Shown: positions 34,273 to 47,500, numbered from the stretch's first letter. The stretch: DNA of 64,000 bases from Mesostigma viride (GCA_009746045.1 RPFO01000584.1:1305843-1369842), one strand, 5' to 3'. Numbers and translations are program-made. The notes: generated by a model from the letters alone, not told the origin.

Positions 34273-34815
34273 ACATTGTTATTGTTATATGGTGCATGGG
34301 GGTGGGGTTAGAAACCCCCACCCCCACCCCACTTCACCGCACTTCACCCCACTTCACCCCACTTCACCCCACTTCACCGCACTTCACCCCACTTCACCCC
34401 ACTTTACCCCACTTCACCCCACTTCACCCCACTTCACCCCACTTCACCCCACTTCACCCACTTCACCCCACTTCCCACCCACCCCACCCCCACCCCACCC
34501 CACCCCCACCCCCACCCCACCCCCACCCCACCCCCACCCCCACCCCCACCCCACCCCCACCCCCACCCCCACCCCCACCCCACCCCCACCCCCACCCCCA
34601 CCCCCACCCCCACCCCCACCCCACCCCCACCCCCACCCCCACCCCCACCCCACCCCCACCCCCACCCACCCCCACCCCACCCCACCCCCACCCCCACCCC
34701 ACCCACCCCCACCCCCACCCCCACCCCCACCCCCACCCCCACCCCACCCCCACCCCACCCCCACCCCACCCCACCCCCACCCCCACCCCCACCATATAAC
34801 AACAACATAACAACA
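34273..34815. repeat. (CACTTCACCC)n and (CACCCC)n tract inside a short inverted repeat
   Basis: 34325-34470 is cacttcacccc repeats; 34475-34795 is cacccc/cacccc-c with little else. The left flank ttgttattgttatatggtg plus gggggtgggg and the right flank ccccaccatataacaacaac plus ataac are inverted copies, so the whole tract could fold on itself. The G-rich strand has strong G-quadruplex potential. All long frames here are repeat artefacts. Confidence 0.9.
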
Positions 34816-35638
34816 CCACGATAAGAAATGACATCGTGGTGCAGTCGCCACCGCCGTCATCAAGGAGACAACCTGCGCAGGCCAGAAATCGGGAGAATTC
34901 GGGCAATCATGTACAAGACAACAGGCTCCAGGTCAGCCGAGCGCTCGTACATGCGAAACTTGATGACTGGGTCTGCAATCGCCATAATCCAAGTGATGCA
35001 CATGTACAACCACGTCATACAGTAACTCGGAAGCTTTGGATTAGGATCATAAAAGATTGACTCAAACAATTACCGTGCTAGCAAGATGTGGGCAAGAGAA
35101 TGCACCCATGGTTGTTGTAATGGTGTAAAAAGGGTGCCAGATTTTCAAGTAAGGAATCATGAATAACCATGCCGCACCTCATGGCCATGCATATACATGG
35201 TGGCAAAAAATTTCACATCATCCACACGGCCATGTGTGTGCCTGCACGTGTATGGTTGTGAAAATTGACAGCATTTTTACTATGCACACGCCCATGTATG
35301 CATGATTGCCTATGACGTCCACGCAGGCATTAAAATTCACAAGGCCTCGCATTCGATCGTGCTTGCAAAAAACTGTCCATCAACACAATACGCCTAGCCT
35401 GCAGCCTGCATGTAGTGCATGGTTGCACAAAACAGAACTACATGAACACAATGAATGAATGCGCAAACTTTGTGCCCACACTTGGAATTACCCCAAACTG
35501 AACAACGCGGTTATAATGCACATGGCCTCACATTTACTCATGCGAAAACCCTTTAAGCATCAGCACAATGGCCATCATGGGGAACCCAGCAACGGGATTC
35601 GTGATTGGAAGGATTCTGAATCACGCACCTATGTTCAG
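34816..35638. other. Interval without a supportable gene
   Basis: Only short frames and variants of catgca/tgcacatg-rich sequence. Nothing recognisable. Confidence 0.4.
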
Positions 35639-36160
35639 TCATATTTGCAAAGAACCGACATCGGGTTGACCAGAGCTGACGTCCACGGACCACTCTTCGT
35701 CACTGGAATTCCCTTCATCATCCTCAGAACTTGAATCGCTGGGCTCAGAGCTTGAACCAGCTGCGACGTGTAGAAACTGCCCCGGCTTCTTGGTCGGTAA
35801 GAGAATGCCTTTCTGGGTGCGCACCAGCTTCCAAAACTTCTCCGAATCCCCGGAATCTGAAGACCCCCCGGAATCTGTTCTTGCCAAAACGGCCTCCGCT
35901 TCATTCCCTTGCCGGTTGTGAGTCTCAGAAGCCAAGGATGCAGAAGCTGGTTGTTCTTCCTGGATCACTGTAAGACCTGAAGGCGATGCCTTGGTACTTA
36001 TGTCCTCATCATTTGTAGAGGACGCTAGGTCTGGGGTGGAGTTCAACTCATCATCAACATCAACGCTGGGCTGGACCTTCACCGGTGTAGAGGCCCCGGA
36101 AGCTGCCTCATAAGCAGCCTCCGAATCTGCCTCTGAACCATGATGAAGCGCTTTATCCAT
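35639..36160 (-). CDS. Acidic Ser/Glu-rich hypothetical protein
   Basis: A 173-residue frame starts at the ATG at 36158-36160 and ends LQI-stop. It is rich in Ser, Asp and Glu, with DSGGSSDSGDSEKFWKLVRT in the middle and a tail of SSSEPSDSSSEDDEG followed by SSDEEWSVDVSS. Such acidic Ser clusters are typical of disordered, CK2-phosphorylated nuclear proteins. No folded domain is recognised. It could be a first exon, a complete small gene, or chance; the biased composition and clean ATG favour coding. Confidence 0.4.
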   Translation of the reverse strand: MDKALHHGSEADSEAAYEAASGASTPVKVQPSVDVDDELNSTPDLASSTNDEDISTKASPSGLTVIQEEQPASASLASETHNRQGNEAEAVLARTDSGGSSDSGDSEKFWKLVRTQKGILLPTKKPGQFLHVAAGSSSEPSDSSSEDDEGNSSDEEWSVDVSSGQPDVGSLQI

Positions 36161-36339
36161 CGTTTCAAGAAGAAAAACAAGCTATATGTACCGCTAGCTG
36201 CTCACGTAGTGTAAGTATTTATGCAGTTAACGATACTTGATAATAAAGCCACGTCGAATTATATACAATACGTATGTGCGGTGTAGTGAAATATAGGTCT
36301 TGGTAGTGATATGTGACCACTTGTGTGTACATGTACACA

Positions 36340-36463
36340 GTACAGTACACCACCTCACGTGTACGTGGGCTGTTCCCACACCACGTGGAAGTGGGACGTT
36401 TGCGTACTACGTAGCCGTGAAAGTGGGACGGTTCGCGTACCACTTAGCCGTGAAAGTGGGACG
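36340..36463. repeat. GTGGGAC-motif repeats at the E3 copy 1 target
   Basis: About 39-bp repeats of gtgggacggttcgcgtaccac plus tagccgtgaaa. The same motif resumes at 39137 beyond the inserted element. Confidence 0.6.
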
Positions 36464-36975
36464 TGTTAAAGGGCATGGGGTTATTATTATGGGGACTTAA
36501 ATTAATAATTTGTAGGTGGTGAATCATTGCCAACTTAAGCGTCAGGAGCCAGGAAAATTATTTATTACGTCCATATGGTGTGGCTTTCCATGGCTACCTC
36601 AAGGTAGCGTGAACATTGGTAATTATGGTAGGTGAGTGGTGGCGGCGGCCCTGGTATGGGTATGGGCCGACAATGGGTCGATAACGACAGCTGGTATGTT
36701 GGAACATGGTGCATGCGCATGCATGACTCGGTACGGCATGGTATGACATGCACATGACACAATACTATAATCTGGTGAAGATAGTGACCAATGGTCCTAG
36801 TGCCATTGTACAACTTGGCACATAGTCATAGTGTCCGTTCACGTAGGACAAATCCCACTTAGGTACTACTATCCGAGCATATCTATTTGTTAATTAGGGC
36901 TCGAATACAGTTGCCCGTATTATAGATTTCTGCACGGTAAGCATAATGGGCATATTCAAGACAGGATTCTTGACA
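36464..36975 (-). repeat. E3 copy 1, 3' LTR
   Basis: 512-bp terminal repeat, offset 2161 from its partner. Confidence 0.92.
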
Positions 36976-38607
36976 CCCTCCTTGCACATGATGCTGTCTA
37001 TAAATACAAATGCTAGATCCTGGGCGAGGGTAGTCGGGTACCTAAGTGGATTCCCTCCTTACACGACACCCTGGTCTTGATATAAAACAGCAAGAAAAAA
37101 TGAGGGCAAGGTTGTGTAGCCCCATATTGTCACATGGAGTGCGCCACACGAGGGTGGAGCCAAACTGGAAACAGGCTCTTAAACTGGAAAGACTGGTTGC
37201 TCAGTGTTGAGGCTGGATGCAGACTGTAGCCGGTACTGGTTGATGCCAGGGTTGCAGCTCGAAACGTTGGGAACTGGTAGCGGCTGGTAAACCGGTGACG
37301 TCAGCTGTTGTGTGTGCACACACGATCTATGCTGTGTGTGGGTACAGTTTCTTGTGTGGTGCTGGTAGTGCTACTTTGACTTGTTTGCCAACAGGTTTTG
37401 ATGCAACTTACTGCAACTACTACAAGGTGAACTGTGACGTGAGGATGTAGAGCTGGTTGCTGGACTGCTACTTGCTAGCTAGACAAGTGCGTGCAGCTGA
37501 CTGCAGCTACTATCTACTCTACGCCTGTGGTGGAGAGTCATGCATGTGCTGCTGGGTGCTACTACTTCTCCTTGCTGGCTAGGCAAGTGTGGGTAGCTGC
37601 CTGCATGGACTATGCAGTGTACTCTGTTCCTGCTGGTGTTGCCTGCTGTGCTTGTTGATGCCAGTGTGATGGTGCTGATGGGACTGTGCTGTTACTGCTG
37701 CTTACATTATGGGGCAACTGGTTGCTAGTGGGTGTCTAGTGCTGGCACGTGATAATGCAACTAGCTGTTACTGCTGCTAGTGGTGCCTGCAACTAGTTAA
37801 ATGTGACTGAATTATAAAACTGCAACTAGTGCTGAAAACAACGTGGGGGTTAGTGAGCACCCTCCTTAGTGTGGTGTGCAGCTGTGTCAGCAGGCTGGCC
37901 TTGAGAGCAGGACCCAGGGAATGTTCCCTTTTTTCTTGGAAACTTGGAGCATGGCAGGCTCTGGGCTCTTGAAGTGATGACCGTTTAAAAAGAATTCCGG
38001 TATAAAAGAATGCGCCCAAAAGAATGTTGATGCCACGCGAAATGGTGCCGGTACAAAAGAAAGACCGGTTCTCATGAAAAATTCTTGAGGTAAACAGCTC
38101 CGCCGATTTCTCGTCGATGCTCACAGCTCGCGCGGCTCAGTGGGAGCCCGTCAGTGACCCCGCGCCGATTGAACGCACTGCACTCGGCCAAAAAATGTGC
38201 TGCCAGGTAAAAAATCACTGGCGCTGCCTGGAACCAGAGCCGGCACCTTTTGAGTGCCAGGCTTCAGTGCCGACGTCCCCATCACCGAAATGTTGGCGTT
38301 TGATCAGTTTCGGGCATATATAAGTATAAAAGCGTAGATCTGGCCTGCGCACCGGAGCTTGGGAAATTCTTGACGGATTTTAGCGACGGTAGGTGTCACC
38401 CCGAATATTTGGTGTTACCACACATTGAAGTAAGTCGATTGAAAGCCTTGAATTTCACGGTAGCATCTGCGCCATAATCATGGTCGTATCAAGTACAAGA
38501 ATTCGACCAAGCTGCTCCGTATATGAAAATATAAACTATGATCAAGGCGCTCAATAAAATGTGAGCTGCCGCTTAGAGGTTGGTTAATTCCGTTGAAAGA
38601 TCTTGCC

Positions 38608-38624
38608 CCGGACCTCCGATGCCA
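38608..38624 (-). other. E3 copy 1 primer-binding site
   Basis: The minus strand reads tggcatcggaggtccgg directly after the 5' LTR. The same site occurs at 42247-42263 in copy 2. Confidence 0.75.
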
Positions 38625-39136
38625 TGTTAACGGGCATGGGGTTATTATTATGGGGACTTAAATTAATAATTTGTAGGTGGTGAATCATTGCCAACTTAAG
38701 CGTCAGGAGCCAGGAAAATTATTTATTACGTCCATATGGTGTGGCTTTCCATGGCTACCTCAAGGTAGCGTGAACATTGGTAATTATGGTAGGTGAGTGG
38801 TGGCGGCGGCCCTGGTATGGGTATGGGCCGACAATGGGTCGATAACGACAGCTGGTATGTTGGAACATGGTGCATGCGCATGCATGACTCGGTACGGCAT
38901 GGTATGACATGCACATGACACAATACTATAATCTGGTGAAGATAGTGACCAATGGTCCTAGTGCCATTGTACAACTTGGCACATAGTCATAGTGTCCGTT
39001 CACGTAGGACAAATCCCACTTAGGTACTACTATCCGAGCATATCTATTTGTTAATTAGGGCTCGAATACAGTTGCCCGTATTATAGATTTCTGCACGGTA
39101 AGCATAATGGGCATATTCAAGACAGGATTCTTGACA
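38625..39136 (-). repeat. E3 copy 1, 5' LTR
   Basis: 512-bp terminal repeat next to the primer site. Confidence 0.92.
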
Positions 39137-39141
39137 GGACG

Positions 39142-39560
39142 GTTCGCGTACCACGTAGCCGTGGAAGTGGGCTGTATGCGCCTGTGGGACGGTCTCAACC
39201 ACAATCTGAGTACGTGGAACAGGTGCCCCACCTTGCCGCGTAGGTGGGACAGTCCCATCCAAAATCCGAGTACGTGGAACATGTGGCCCACCTTGCTGCG
39301 TAGGTGGAACAGTCCCATCCAAAATCTGAGTACGAGGAACAGGTGCCCCACCTTGCTGCGTAGGTGGAACAGTCCCCATCCAAAATCTGAGTACGTGGAA
39401 CAGGTGCCCCACCTTGCTGCGTTGAGTTGCTGCGTTGGTGGGACTGGCTCTTCCAAAATCTGAGTACGTGGAACAGGTGGCCCACCTTGCTGTGTTGGTC
39501 GGTGGGCTGTCGCATCCACAATAACCGTACATCAGTACACGTGGCACTGTAGGCGCCCCA
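39142..39560. repeat. About 60-bp minisatellite with GGTGGGAC motif
   Basis: Five to six units of aatctgagtacgtggaacag, gtgccccaccttgctgcg, taggtggaacagtcccatcc. Frames on both strands are artefacts. It continues the motif family at 36340-36463, 31813-34070 and 54020-54282. Confidence 0.85.
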
Positions 39561-39768
39561 CCTTATGAATTCCCCTTCTGCCGGCGTAATTAACATGGTA
39601 TACTGTAAGGAGGTGAGAGAGGCACACGCTGGCTACGTACAGTACGTGGCACGTGACTTTTGTTAGAGAGTGCTAGTCAGCTGCATCAGTTAATGATCAA
39701 TTAACTAATTATTGAACACGTGACTGCATCCGTGGTCTGAGGACTCTAACTATATACGGTGAGCCGCT
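39561..39768 (+). promoter_or_regulatory. 5' region of the pogo-like gene
   Basis: This is the 200 bp before the ATG. tatatacgg at about 39751 is a possible TATA-like element, but its distance to the ATG leaves almost no leader. No firm promoter call. Confidence 0.25.
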
Positions 39769-40317
39769 ATGGCGAGCGGCTCAGGCGAGCCGGAGTGCAG
39801 TCCATCATCCGCAGGGCCAGCTGTCGGCGGCTCGGGTGATGCGGCCCCCGCAGGTCTGGACCTGCAAGCTTTCTTGTGCCGCATGTCACCGAGGACGAGG
39901 GAAAAGCAACTACGACAGGCAGGGCTAACCACGGCATCAGAAGCGGGGCTGGTAAACTCCGACAAACCAGCTGACAAGGGCGAAAAAGTAAGCCGTGCGC
40001 CGCGAGATGAAATTACGTTCAGGGATATGCGCACCAAGCGGAAGATTCTGGACGCCTTTCACGAGAGCGGATTGTCGCAGCGCCAATTCTGCAAAACTAG
40101 CGACCCCCCCATCCCGATTTCAACCTTCAGCCGCATGCTCACAGAGGAGGCGGCCATCAAGGCTGCAGCAGACAACCCCAAGCTAGCGGGGAAGAAGTGC
40201 CCAAGTCGTGTCCGAAACCCGACTACGGCCAAGTTTCCCTTGGTGGAGAAAGAGGTGGCCACTGAGATTCGCGAGTATCGGAGCAAGGGGTACATGGTCA
40301 ACCGCGCGCTTGTGCGC
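39769..40317 (+). CDS. Pogo-like gene, exon 1
   Basis: Starts at the ATG (MASGSGEPE). 183 codons, phase 0 at donor GTAAGT. Holds the N-terminal disordered region and the helix-turn-helix-like segment ending NRALVR. Confidence 0.8.
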
Positions 40318-43300
40318 GTAAGTTTATTTCCATCACAATTGTCGGTATTTTTCCTGCTGCATTTTGTACATGTCGCACTAGTTTGCTGAGTTTCGATTGT
40401 TTCATGAGTATGCATGCAGCCCGGCCCCGTGAGTATTTGACGTGGAAGAGCCGAAAGTATGTAATGGTCTTCTTCGTTGCATGCAGCCAAATGATGCAGC
40501 GTAACCACCCAGCAACGGGTGATCATGAATTATGTAAGGGTTGGAAACTAGCAGTCTTGCTCATTTCTTGGCGATATCCCAGCTGCCCCCCCTTTATTTG
40601 AAAGATATTGCTCATGATGCAGGGCAGTGTCACGAGATAATCAGTTGGGCTTAAGCAGCTACCTGCACCAAAGAAACCTTTTTTGCTGCCTAAAATGTTC
40701 TTCTTGTCCTGTTTTAATATTTGTTTGTGCAATGCATGTTGTGCAGAACATGATGTTCAAGTCCATGCGCAAGCTTCACCCTGAGAACGCGAAAATTTTC
40801 GTGTGCAGCGACGGCTTCTTGACCAAGTTTCGGCTCAGGCACGGCTTCACAACCCGCCTTCGCACCAATGTGAAGTCCCAGGCACGCTCAGCTGAGGAGA
40901 AGATGGCGACCATGCAAGGGTTCGTCGAGAGGGTGCAAGGCTACCTCGTGTCCATGCCTCACAAGGGCAGCGCGGACCATCCGGTCAACGAATTCGACGA
41001 GTTGTGGGGCAACTTCCCATCGTGGCTCAGATGGTGCTTCGATGAAACTCCCGCAACTTTCAACAACCCTGCGAGAGAGACGTGGGACGAGAAGGGGAAA
41101 AAGGAGGTGTGGGTGGCAGGCCAGGCGGGTTCAGCATCGGACAAATGCTGGTGCACATTCATCATCCCCTACAGCGCAGGGAAGGGCCCACACTCACCCG
41201 TCATGCAGCCACGCCCCGCAGTGATCTTCGGCAGCGCAGGGAACGTCATGGCTTCAGAGAAGGACAGCTACCATCCCGACGTGGACGTCTATTTCCAGGC
41301 ATGTCCGCCTTCATGTTATAATTATATGTGCATTATTATTTTATTACATTATTACGTACATTCAGACTGTGTACCACTCATCTGAAAATATTGTACGTAT
41401 GCCAACCTCACCTCCAGCATTTTTTTCGTCTAGCAGTATGTAGGGTAATTTTATATTTTCACTATTACTACTACTCTTATATTTTAGCTAATAAAGTAAT
41501 ATTTATTAGTTTACTCTAATACTGTACATAAATAAACTGATTCAAATAAATATATTGGTTACGTTTGATTATAGTGTCTTCCTTCCTTCCTTCCTTCCTT
41601 CCTTCCTTCCTTCCTTCCTTCCTTCCTTCCTTCCTTCCTTCCTTCCTTCCTTCCTTCCTTCCTTCCTTCCTTCCTTCCTTCCTTCCTTCCTTCCTTCCTT
41701 CCTTCCTTCCTTCCTTCCTTCCTTCCTTCCTTCCTGTCAAGAATCCTGTCTTGAATATGCCCATTATGCTTACCGTGCAGAAATCTATAATACGGGCAAC
41801 TGTATTCGAGCCCTAATTAACAAATAGATATGCTCGGATAGTAGTACCTAAGTGGGATTTGTCCTACGTGAACGGACACTATGACTATGTGCCAAGTTGT
41901 ACAATGGCACTAGGACCATTGGTCACTATCTTCACCAGATTATAGTATTGTGTCATGTGCATGTCATACCATGCCGTACCGAGTCATGCATGCGCATGCA
42001 CCATGTTCCAACATACCAGCTGTCGTTATCGACCCATTGTCGGCCCATACCCATACCAGGGCCGCCGCCACCACTCACCTACCATAATTACCAATGTTCA
42101 CGCTACCTTGAGGTAGCCATGGAAAGCCACACCATATGGACGTAATAAATAATTTTCCTGGCTCCTGACGCTTAAGTTGGCAATGATTCACCACCTACAA
42201 ATTATTAATTTAAGTCCCCATAATAATAACCCCATGCCCTTTAACATGGCATCGGAGGTCCGGGGCAAGATCTTTCAACGGAATTAACCAACCTCTAAGC
42301 GGCAGCTCACATTTTATTGAGCGCCTTGATCATAGTTTATATTTTCATATACGGAGCAGCTTGGTCGAATTCTTGTACTTGATACGACCATGATTATGGC
42401 GCAGATGCTACCGTGAAATTCAAGGCTTTCAATCGACTTACTTCAATGTGTGGTAACACCAAATATTCGGGGTGACACCTACCGTCGCTAAAATCCGTCA
42501 AGAATTTCCCAAGCTCCGGTGCGCAGGCCAGATCTACGCTTTTATACTTATATATGCCCGAAACTGATCAAACGCCAACATTTCGGTGATGGGGACGTCG
42601 GCACTGAAGCCTGGCACTCAAAAGGTGCCGGCTCTGGTTCCAGGCAGCGCCAGTGATTTTTTACCTGGCAGCACATTTTTTGGCCGAGTGCAGTGCGTTC
42701 AATCGGCGCGGGGTCACTGACGGGCTCCCACTGAGCCGCGCGAGCTGTGAGCATCGACGAGAAATCGGCGGAGCTGTTTACCTCAAGAATTTTTCATGAG
42801 AACCGGTCTTTCTTTTGTACCGGCACCATTTCGCGTGGCATCAACATTCTTTTGGGCGCATTCTTTTATACCGGAATTCTTTTTAAACGGTCATCACTTC
42901 AAGAGCCCAGAGCCTGCCATGCTCCAAGTTTCCAAGAAAAAAGGGAACATTCCCTGGGTCCTGCTCTCAAGGCCAGCCTGCTGACACAGCTGCACACCAC
43001 ACTAAGGAGGGTGCTCACTAACCCCCACGTTGTTTTCAGCACTAGTTGCAGTTTTATAATTCAGTCACATTTAACTAGTTGCAGGCACCACTAGCAGCAG
43101 TAACAGCTAGTTGCATTATCACGTGCCAGCACTAGACACCCACTAGCAACCAGTTGCCCCATAATGTAAGCAGCAGTAACAGCACAGTCCCATCAGCACC
43201 ATCACACTGGCATCAACAAGCACAGCAGGCAACACCAGCAGGAACAGAGTACACTGCATAGTCCATGCAGGCAGCTACCCACACTTGCCTAGCCAGCAAG

Positions 43301-44562
43301 GAGAAGTAGTAGCACCCAGCAGCACATGCATGACTCTCCACCACAGGCGTAGAGTAGATAGTAGCTGCAGTCAGCTGCACGCACTTGTCTAGCTAGCAAG
43401 TAGCAGTCCAGCAACCAGCTCTACATCCTCACGTCACAGTTCACCTTGTAGTAGTTGCAGTAAGTTGCATCAAAACCTGTTGGCAAACAAGTCAAAGTAG
43501 CACTACCAGCACCACACAAGAAACTGTACCCACACACAGCATAGATCGTGTGTGCACACACAACAGCTGACGTCACCGGTTTACCAGCCGCTACCAGTTC
43601 CCAACGTTTCGAGCTGCAACCCTGGCATCAACCAGTACCGGCTACAGTCTGCATCCAGCCTCAACACTGAGCAACCAGTCTTTCCAGTTTAAGAGCCTGT
43701 TTCCAGTTTGGCTCCACCCTCGTGTGGCGCACTCCATGTGACAATATGGGGCTACACAACCTTGCCCTCATTTTTTCTTGCTGTTTTATATCAAGACCAG
43801 GGTGTCGTGTAAGGAGGGAATCCACTTAGGTACCCGACTACCCTCGCCCAGGATCTAGCATTTGTATTTATAGACAGCATCATGTGCAAGGAGGGTGTCA
43901 AGAATCCTGTCTTGAATATGCCCATTATGCTTACCGTGCAGAAATCTATAATACGGGCAACTGTATTCGAGCCCTAATTAACAAATAGATATGCTCGGAT
44001 AGTAGTACCTAAGTGGGATTTGTCCTACGTGAACGGACACTATGACTATGTGCCAAGTTGTACAATGGCACTAGGACCATTGGTCACTATCTTCACCAGA
44101 TTATAGTATTGTGTCATGTGCATGTCATACCATGCCGTACCGAGTCATGCATGCGCATGCACCATGTTCCAACATACCAGCTGTCGTTATCGACCCATTG
44201 TCGGCCCATACCCATACCAGGGCCGCCGCCACCACTCACCTACCATAATTACCAATGTTCACGCTACCTTGAGGTAGCCATGGAAAGCCACACCATATGG
44301 ACGTAATAAATAATTTTCCTGGCTCCTGACGCTTAAGTTGGCAATGATTCACCACCTACAAATTATTAATTTAAGTCCCCATAATAATAACCCCATGCCC
44401 TTTAACACTTCCTTCCTTCCTTCCTTCCTTCCTTCCTTCCTTCCTTCCTTCCTTCCTTCCTTCCTTCCTTCCTTCCTTCCTTCCTTCCTTCCTTCCTTCC
44501 TTCCTTCCTTCCTTCCTTCCTTCCTAAGTTCCTTCCTTCCTTCTTTAGCATAGTCCTCAACA

Positions 44563-44595
<33 letters not shown>

Positions 44596-47500
44596 TGTAT
44601 GTATGTATGTATGTATGTATGTATGTATGTATGTATGTATGTATGTATGTATGTATGTATGTATGTATGTATGTATGTATGTATGTATGTATGTATGTAT
44701 GTATGTATGTATGTATGTATGTATGTATGTATGTATGTATGTATGTATGTATGTATGTATGTATGTATGTATGTATGTATGTATGTATGTATGTATGTAT
44801 GTATGTATGTATGTATGTATGTTTGTTTGTTTAATTGCTCAATTAATTGTTTGTTTGGTTGACAGTGCGTAGTCACCACTTTGTCCACTGCACGCCACAC
44901 TTAACTGCACTTGTCACTTCACAATTCCTATTCATTGTGCTGGCGTTTCTTAGACATCTTGCCTAACTGGCTTGCCGCAGGTTAGCTTGCCAGCTAGCCG
45001 CATATATTTGATTTATCTCTATTCTATTAACCGTGGAACTCCAGGGTAACCAGACTCTTTATTAAAACAATAAGTAGAGCACATCGGGAAGTGGCCCTCA
45101 ACTGGCCATCCTTACCCATGGGAACACTTTATGTCCAAAAAGGCTAGCCTTACCCCCAAACAGGCAACACACAGGGAGGGCGGGTGGGAAAACAAAAGAG
45201 ACCGCCATGAGCTAGGTGAGCAAGCTTTTATCGTGTTTCAAGGCCAACGGCTCTCTACCAACGGCCAGATCCGGCAACGGCCTCTAAACAGTTTTAGCCG
45301 TCAAGTTTTACTTCAGATATTGCTTGTTGCAAACCCGTCCGCAATCACAGATCTGCTAGGAGAACCTAGACGCAGAAATCCGTCGTCAAGGTACTCAGCA
45401 CACCGTCAAGGTATGGGCCGCAACAATTAGGCCATATCATCCGTAATACTCGTACACTAGAAGCCTAATCAACCTTATTACGATCACATCACCCAGCTCT
45501 ATTTCACCTAGCATCAGCGGCTCCCCTTCCGTATCACTATAAAGAAACTATGTTCAGAGAACCCCGATTCTATTAACCGTGGAACTCCAGGGTAACCAGA
45601 CTCTTTATTAAAACAATAAGTAGAGCACATCGGGAAGTGGCCCTCAACTGGCCATCCTTACCCATGGGAACACTTTATGTCCAAAAAGGCTAGCCTTACC
45701 CTTACATCCCTCCCTGGCGACCCAAGCCAGGGGCAAAACAAAAACCGGTGGACGCATAAGACAAGAATGAAGGGAACTTAAGAGGAAGGCAGAGAAAAGA
45801 CGCTCCGCCAAATGCGCGGGGGGCAGGCGGCGATAGCCCGAACCAGGGCGTCAGGAAGGGTGAGGGCCAAGCTCCGGTGCAATCCCACATAGTGGGCGAC
45901 AGTTTTGCTGCTGCGCCAGCGACCCCGATGCTGAATATCAGCCATGCTGCGCTGCCGCAAAAAATCATAGGTAGCCCCCCCATGCCGCAGCCCGTGAATG
46001 GTAAACACCGTGTCGACCCCCAAAGCTTGCGTGGCCTGATGCCAAACCCGGCTGAACTGGGCATAATCGTAAGGGAACACCCGCTCCCAGGCCGCCTTGC
46101 CACGCATACAAGCCCGCAAGAGGGTCTCAGTCATGACATCCTCGATCACCACAGACTGCACCTCCCCCTTAGCCGTCTTAGCTGACATCAACAACAAGGC
46201 GCCCCGCTGCGAACCCCGCAACCGAACATCAGGCTGCAAGCGCACATGGCCGACCAACAGGTTGAGCGCCTCCGATACCCGCAGGTATTGTTGGAAAATA
46301 ACGATGACCATCATAGCCGCACGAGGCTGCCGCTGGAGCACCATAGTACAAGCAAGCGCAAACGCAGCCTCCCATGGAATGGGGGGGGGGCACGAGGGGG
46401 TGCCAACGTGCGCCAGCCAGCCAAAACACTTCGTGCCAAGGCCCAATCCCGCACCTCCCGGGGAAGTACAAATTCAGGCCCATAAGCGCATTGACACACA
46501 ACTGGCGGCTGTAACACCGTGAGTGCGCCCAAGCGACATACTCGCAATAGTATTCCTCTATCGTCAAGCCGCGCAACAAGCTGCCAACCCGACCCCGCCG
46601 GCTCGCCCACCATGCGAAAAAGGACCTAAGACCCCGATGGTAAACCATCAAAGTAGCCGGCTTCACCTTGCCCTCAAGAAGGGTCAAGTAGCTAGCGCCA
46701 AGCCGAGGCCCGGGATTGGGATGAACACCCTCGCGAGTCAAATCGCGGACCCACCCGGCCACCGAGGCAGCCATGGAAAGCCCCCGCGAAGGCCCATCCG
46801 CAGGCTGAAGCTCACTTGGCGTCCAGACCCATTGTGAGCGGCTGCCGGTGACCAACGTAAGAGCGCACAACCGGCGGCATTGCTTGTTTAACCGGTAAGA
46901 AGAGGAACGCCCTTTAGCCAAGCAGCCCAAAGCGGCAGTGGAGTCCACTAACCTCACCACCCGCTTACCCCATGTTCCGAGGTTCCGGGCCGAGCGCTCC
47001 ACCCCCTTCACAGCGGCCCGCACTTCCTTCTCGTTGATGTGCATGGTCGAATCGCGCCAGCGACTCTTGATCCCGACGCGCCATCGCCCGTGGATGATGG
47101 CTTTTTCCGCGGCCTTGGTCAAGGGTCTAGGCCCGGCATACATGGCCTCACCTGGGGTGAGGAGGGTTGGGTAACCCCGCACCTCCCGGGCCCGAGCTAA
47201 TTCCGTCACCTCAGCTGGGGCCATCTCAGCGTAGACAACCCCCTGCCCAAAACTAGACGCATCCGAGGCCACCACCACCGGAGCCAGGGCAGCCCCCCGG
47301 TCCACACGGAGCATGGGGGCCAACGCCATGGCACACTCGAGCTCATCGCGCACACCTTGCCACAAAGGTCGCGTTCGCTGGCCCCACCCCTTGAGGTTGA
47401 TGAACTTAAAACTCTGCTGCCATATGGACAAGCAAGTGCGGCTGAGCATCTGCAGCCACACCCACCGGCCCACGACGGCCGCCAGCGCCTCAGCGGTAGC

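Larger units (their letters stand above)
36464..39136 (-). mobile_element. Non-autonomous LTR element E3, copy 1
   Basis: The 512-bp LTRs (36464-36975 and 38625-39136; one mismatch seen, a36470/c38631) begin tgttaa and end tgaca. The target duplication is GGACG at 36459-36463 and 39137-39141. The primer site (minus strand tggcatcggaggtccgg) abuts the right LTR and a purine tract (gcaaggaggg) abuts the left LTR. The 1.65-kb interior has no gag or pol. It is nearly identical to copy 2 at 41735-44407 in the opposite orientation. Confidence 0.93.
41735..44407 (+). mobile_element. Non-autonomous LTR element E3, copy 2
   Basis: LTRs at 41735-42246 and 43896-44407 (512 bp, TG...CA). Target duplication CTTCC at 41730-41734 and 44408-44412. 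Primer site at 42247 and purine tract gcaaggaggg before 43896. The element lies inside intron 2 of the pogo-like gene and within a (CTTC)n tract. The interior lacks retroviral genes; the longest frame (42747-43094) starts at GTG and has no domain. Confidence 0.94.

Noticed and set aside
34191-34906. His/Pro- and Gly/Val-rich frames
   Set aside because: Translation of C-rich simple repeats.
42747-43094. 115-residue frame in E3 (also at 37777-38124)
   Set aside because: Starts at GTG, no domain; identical in both copies because they are recent duplicates.
44567-44872. MYVC-repeat proteins
   Set aside because: Translation of an (ATGT)n microsatellite.
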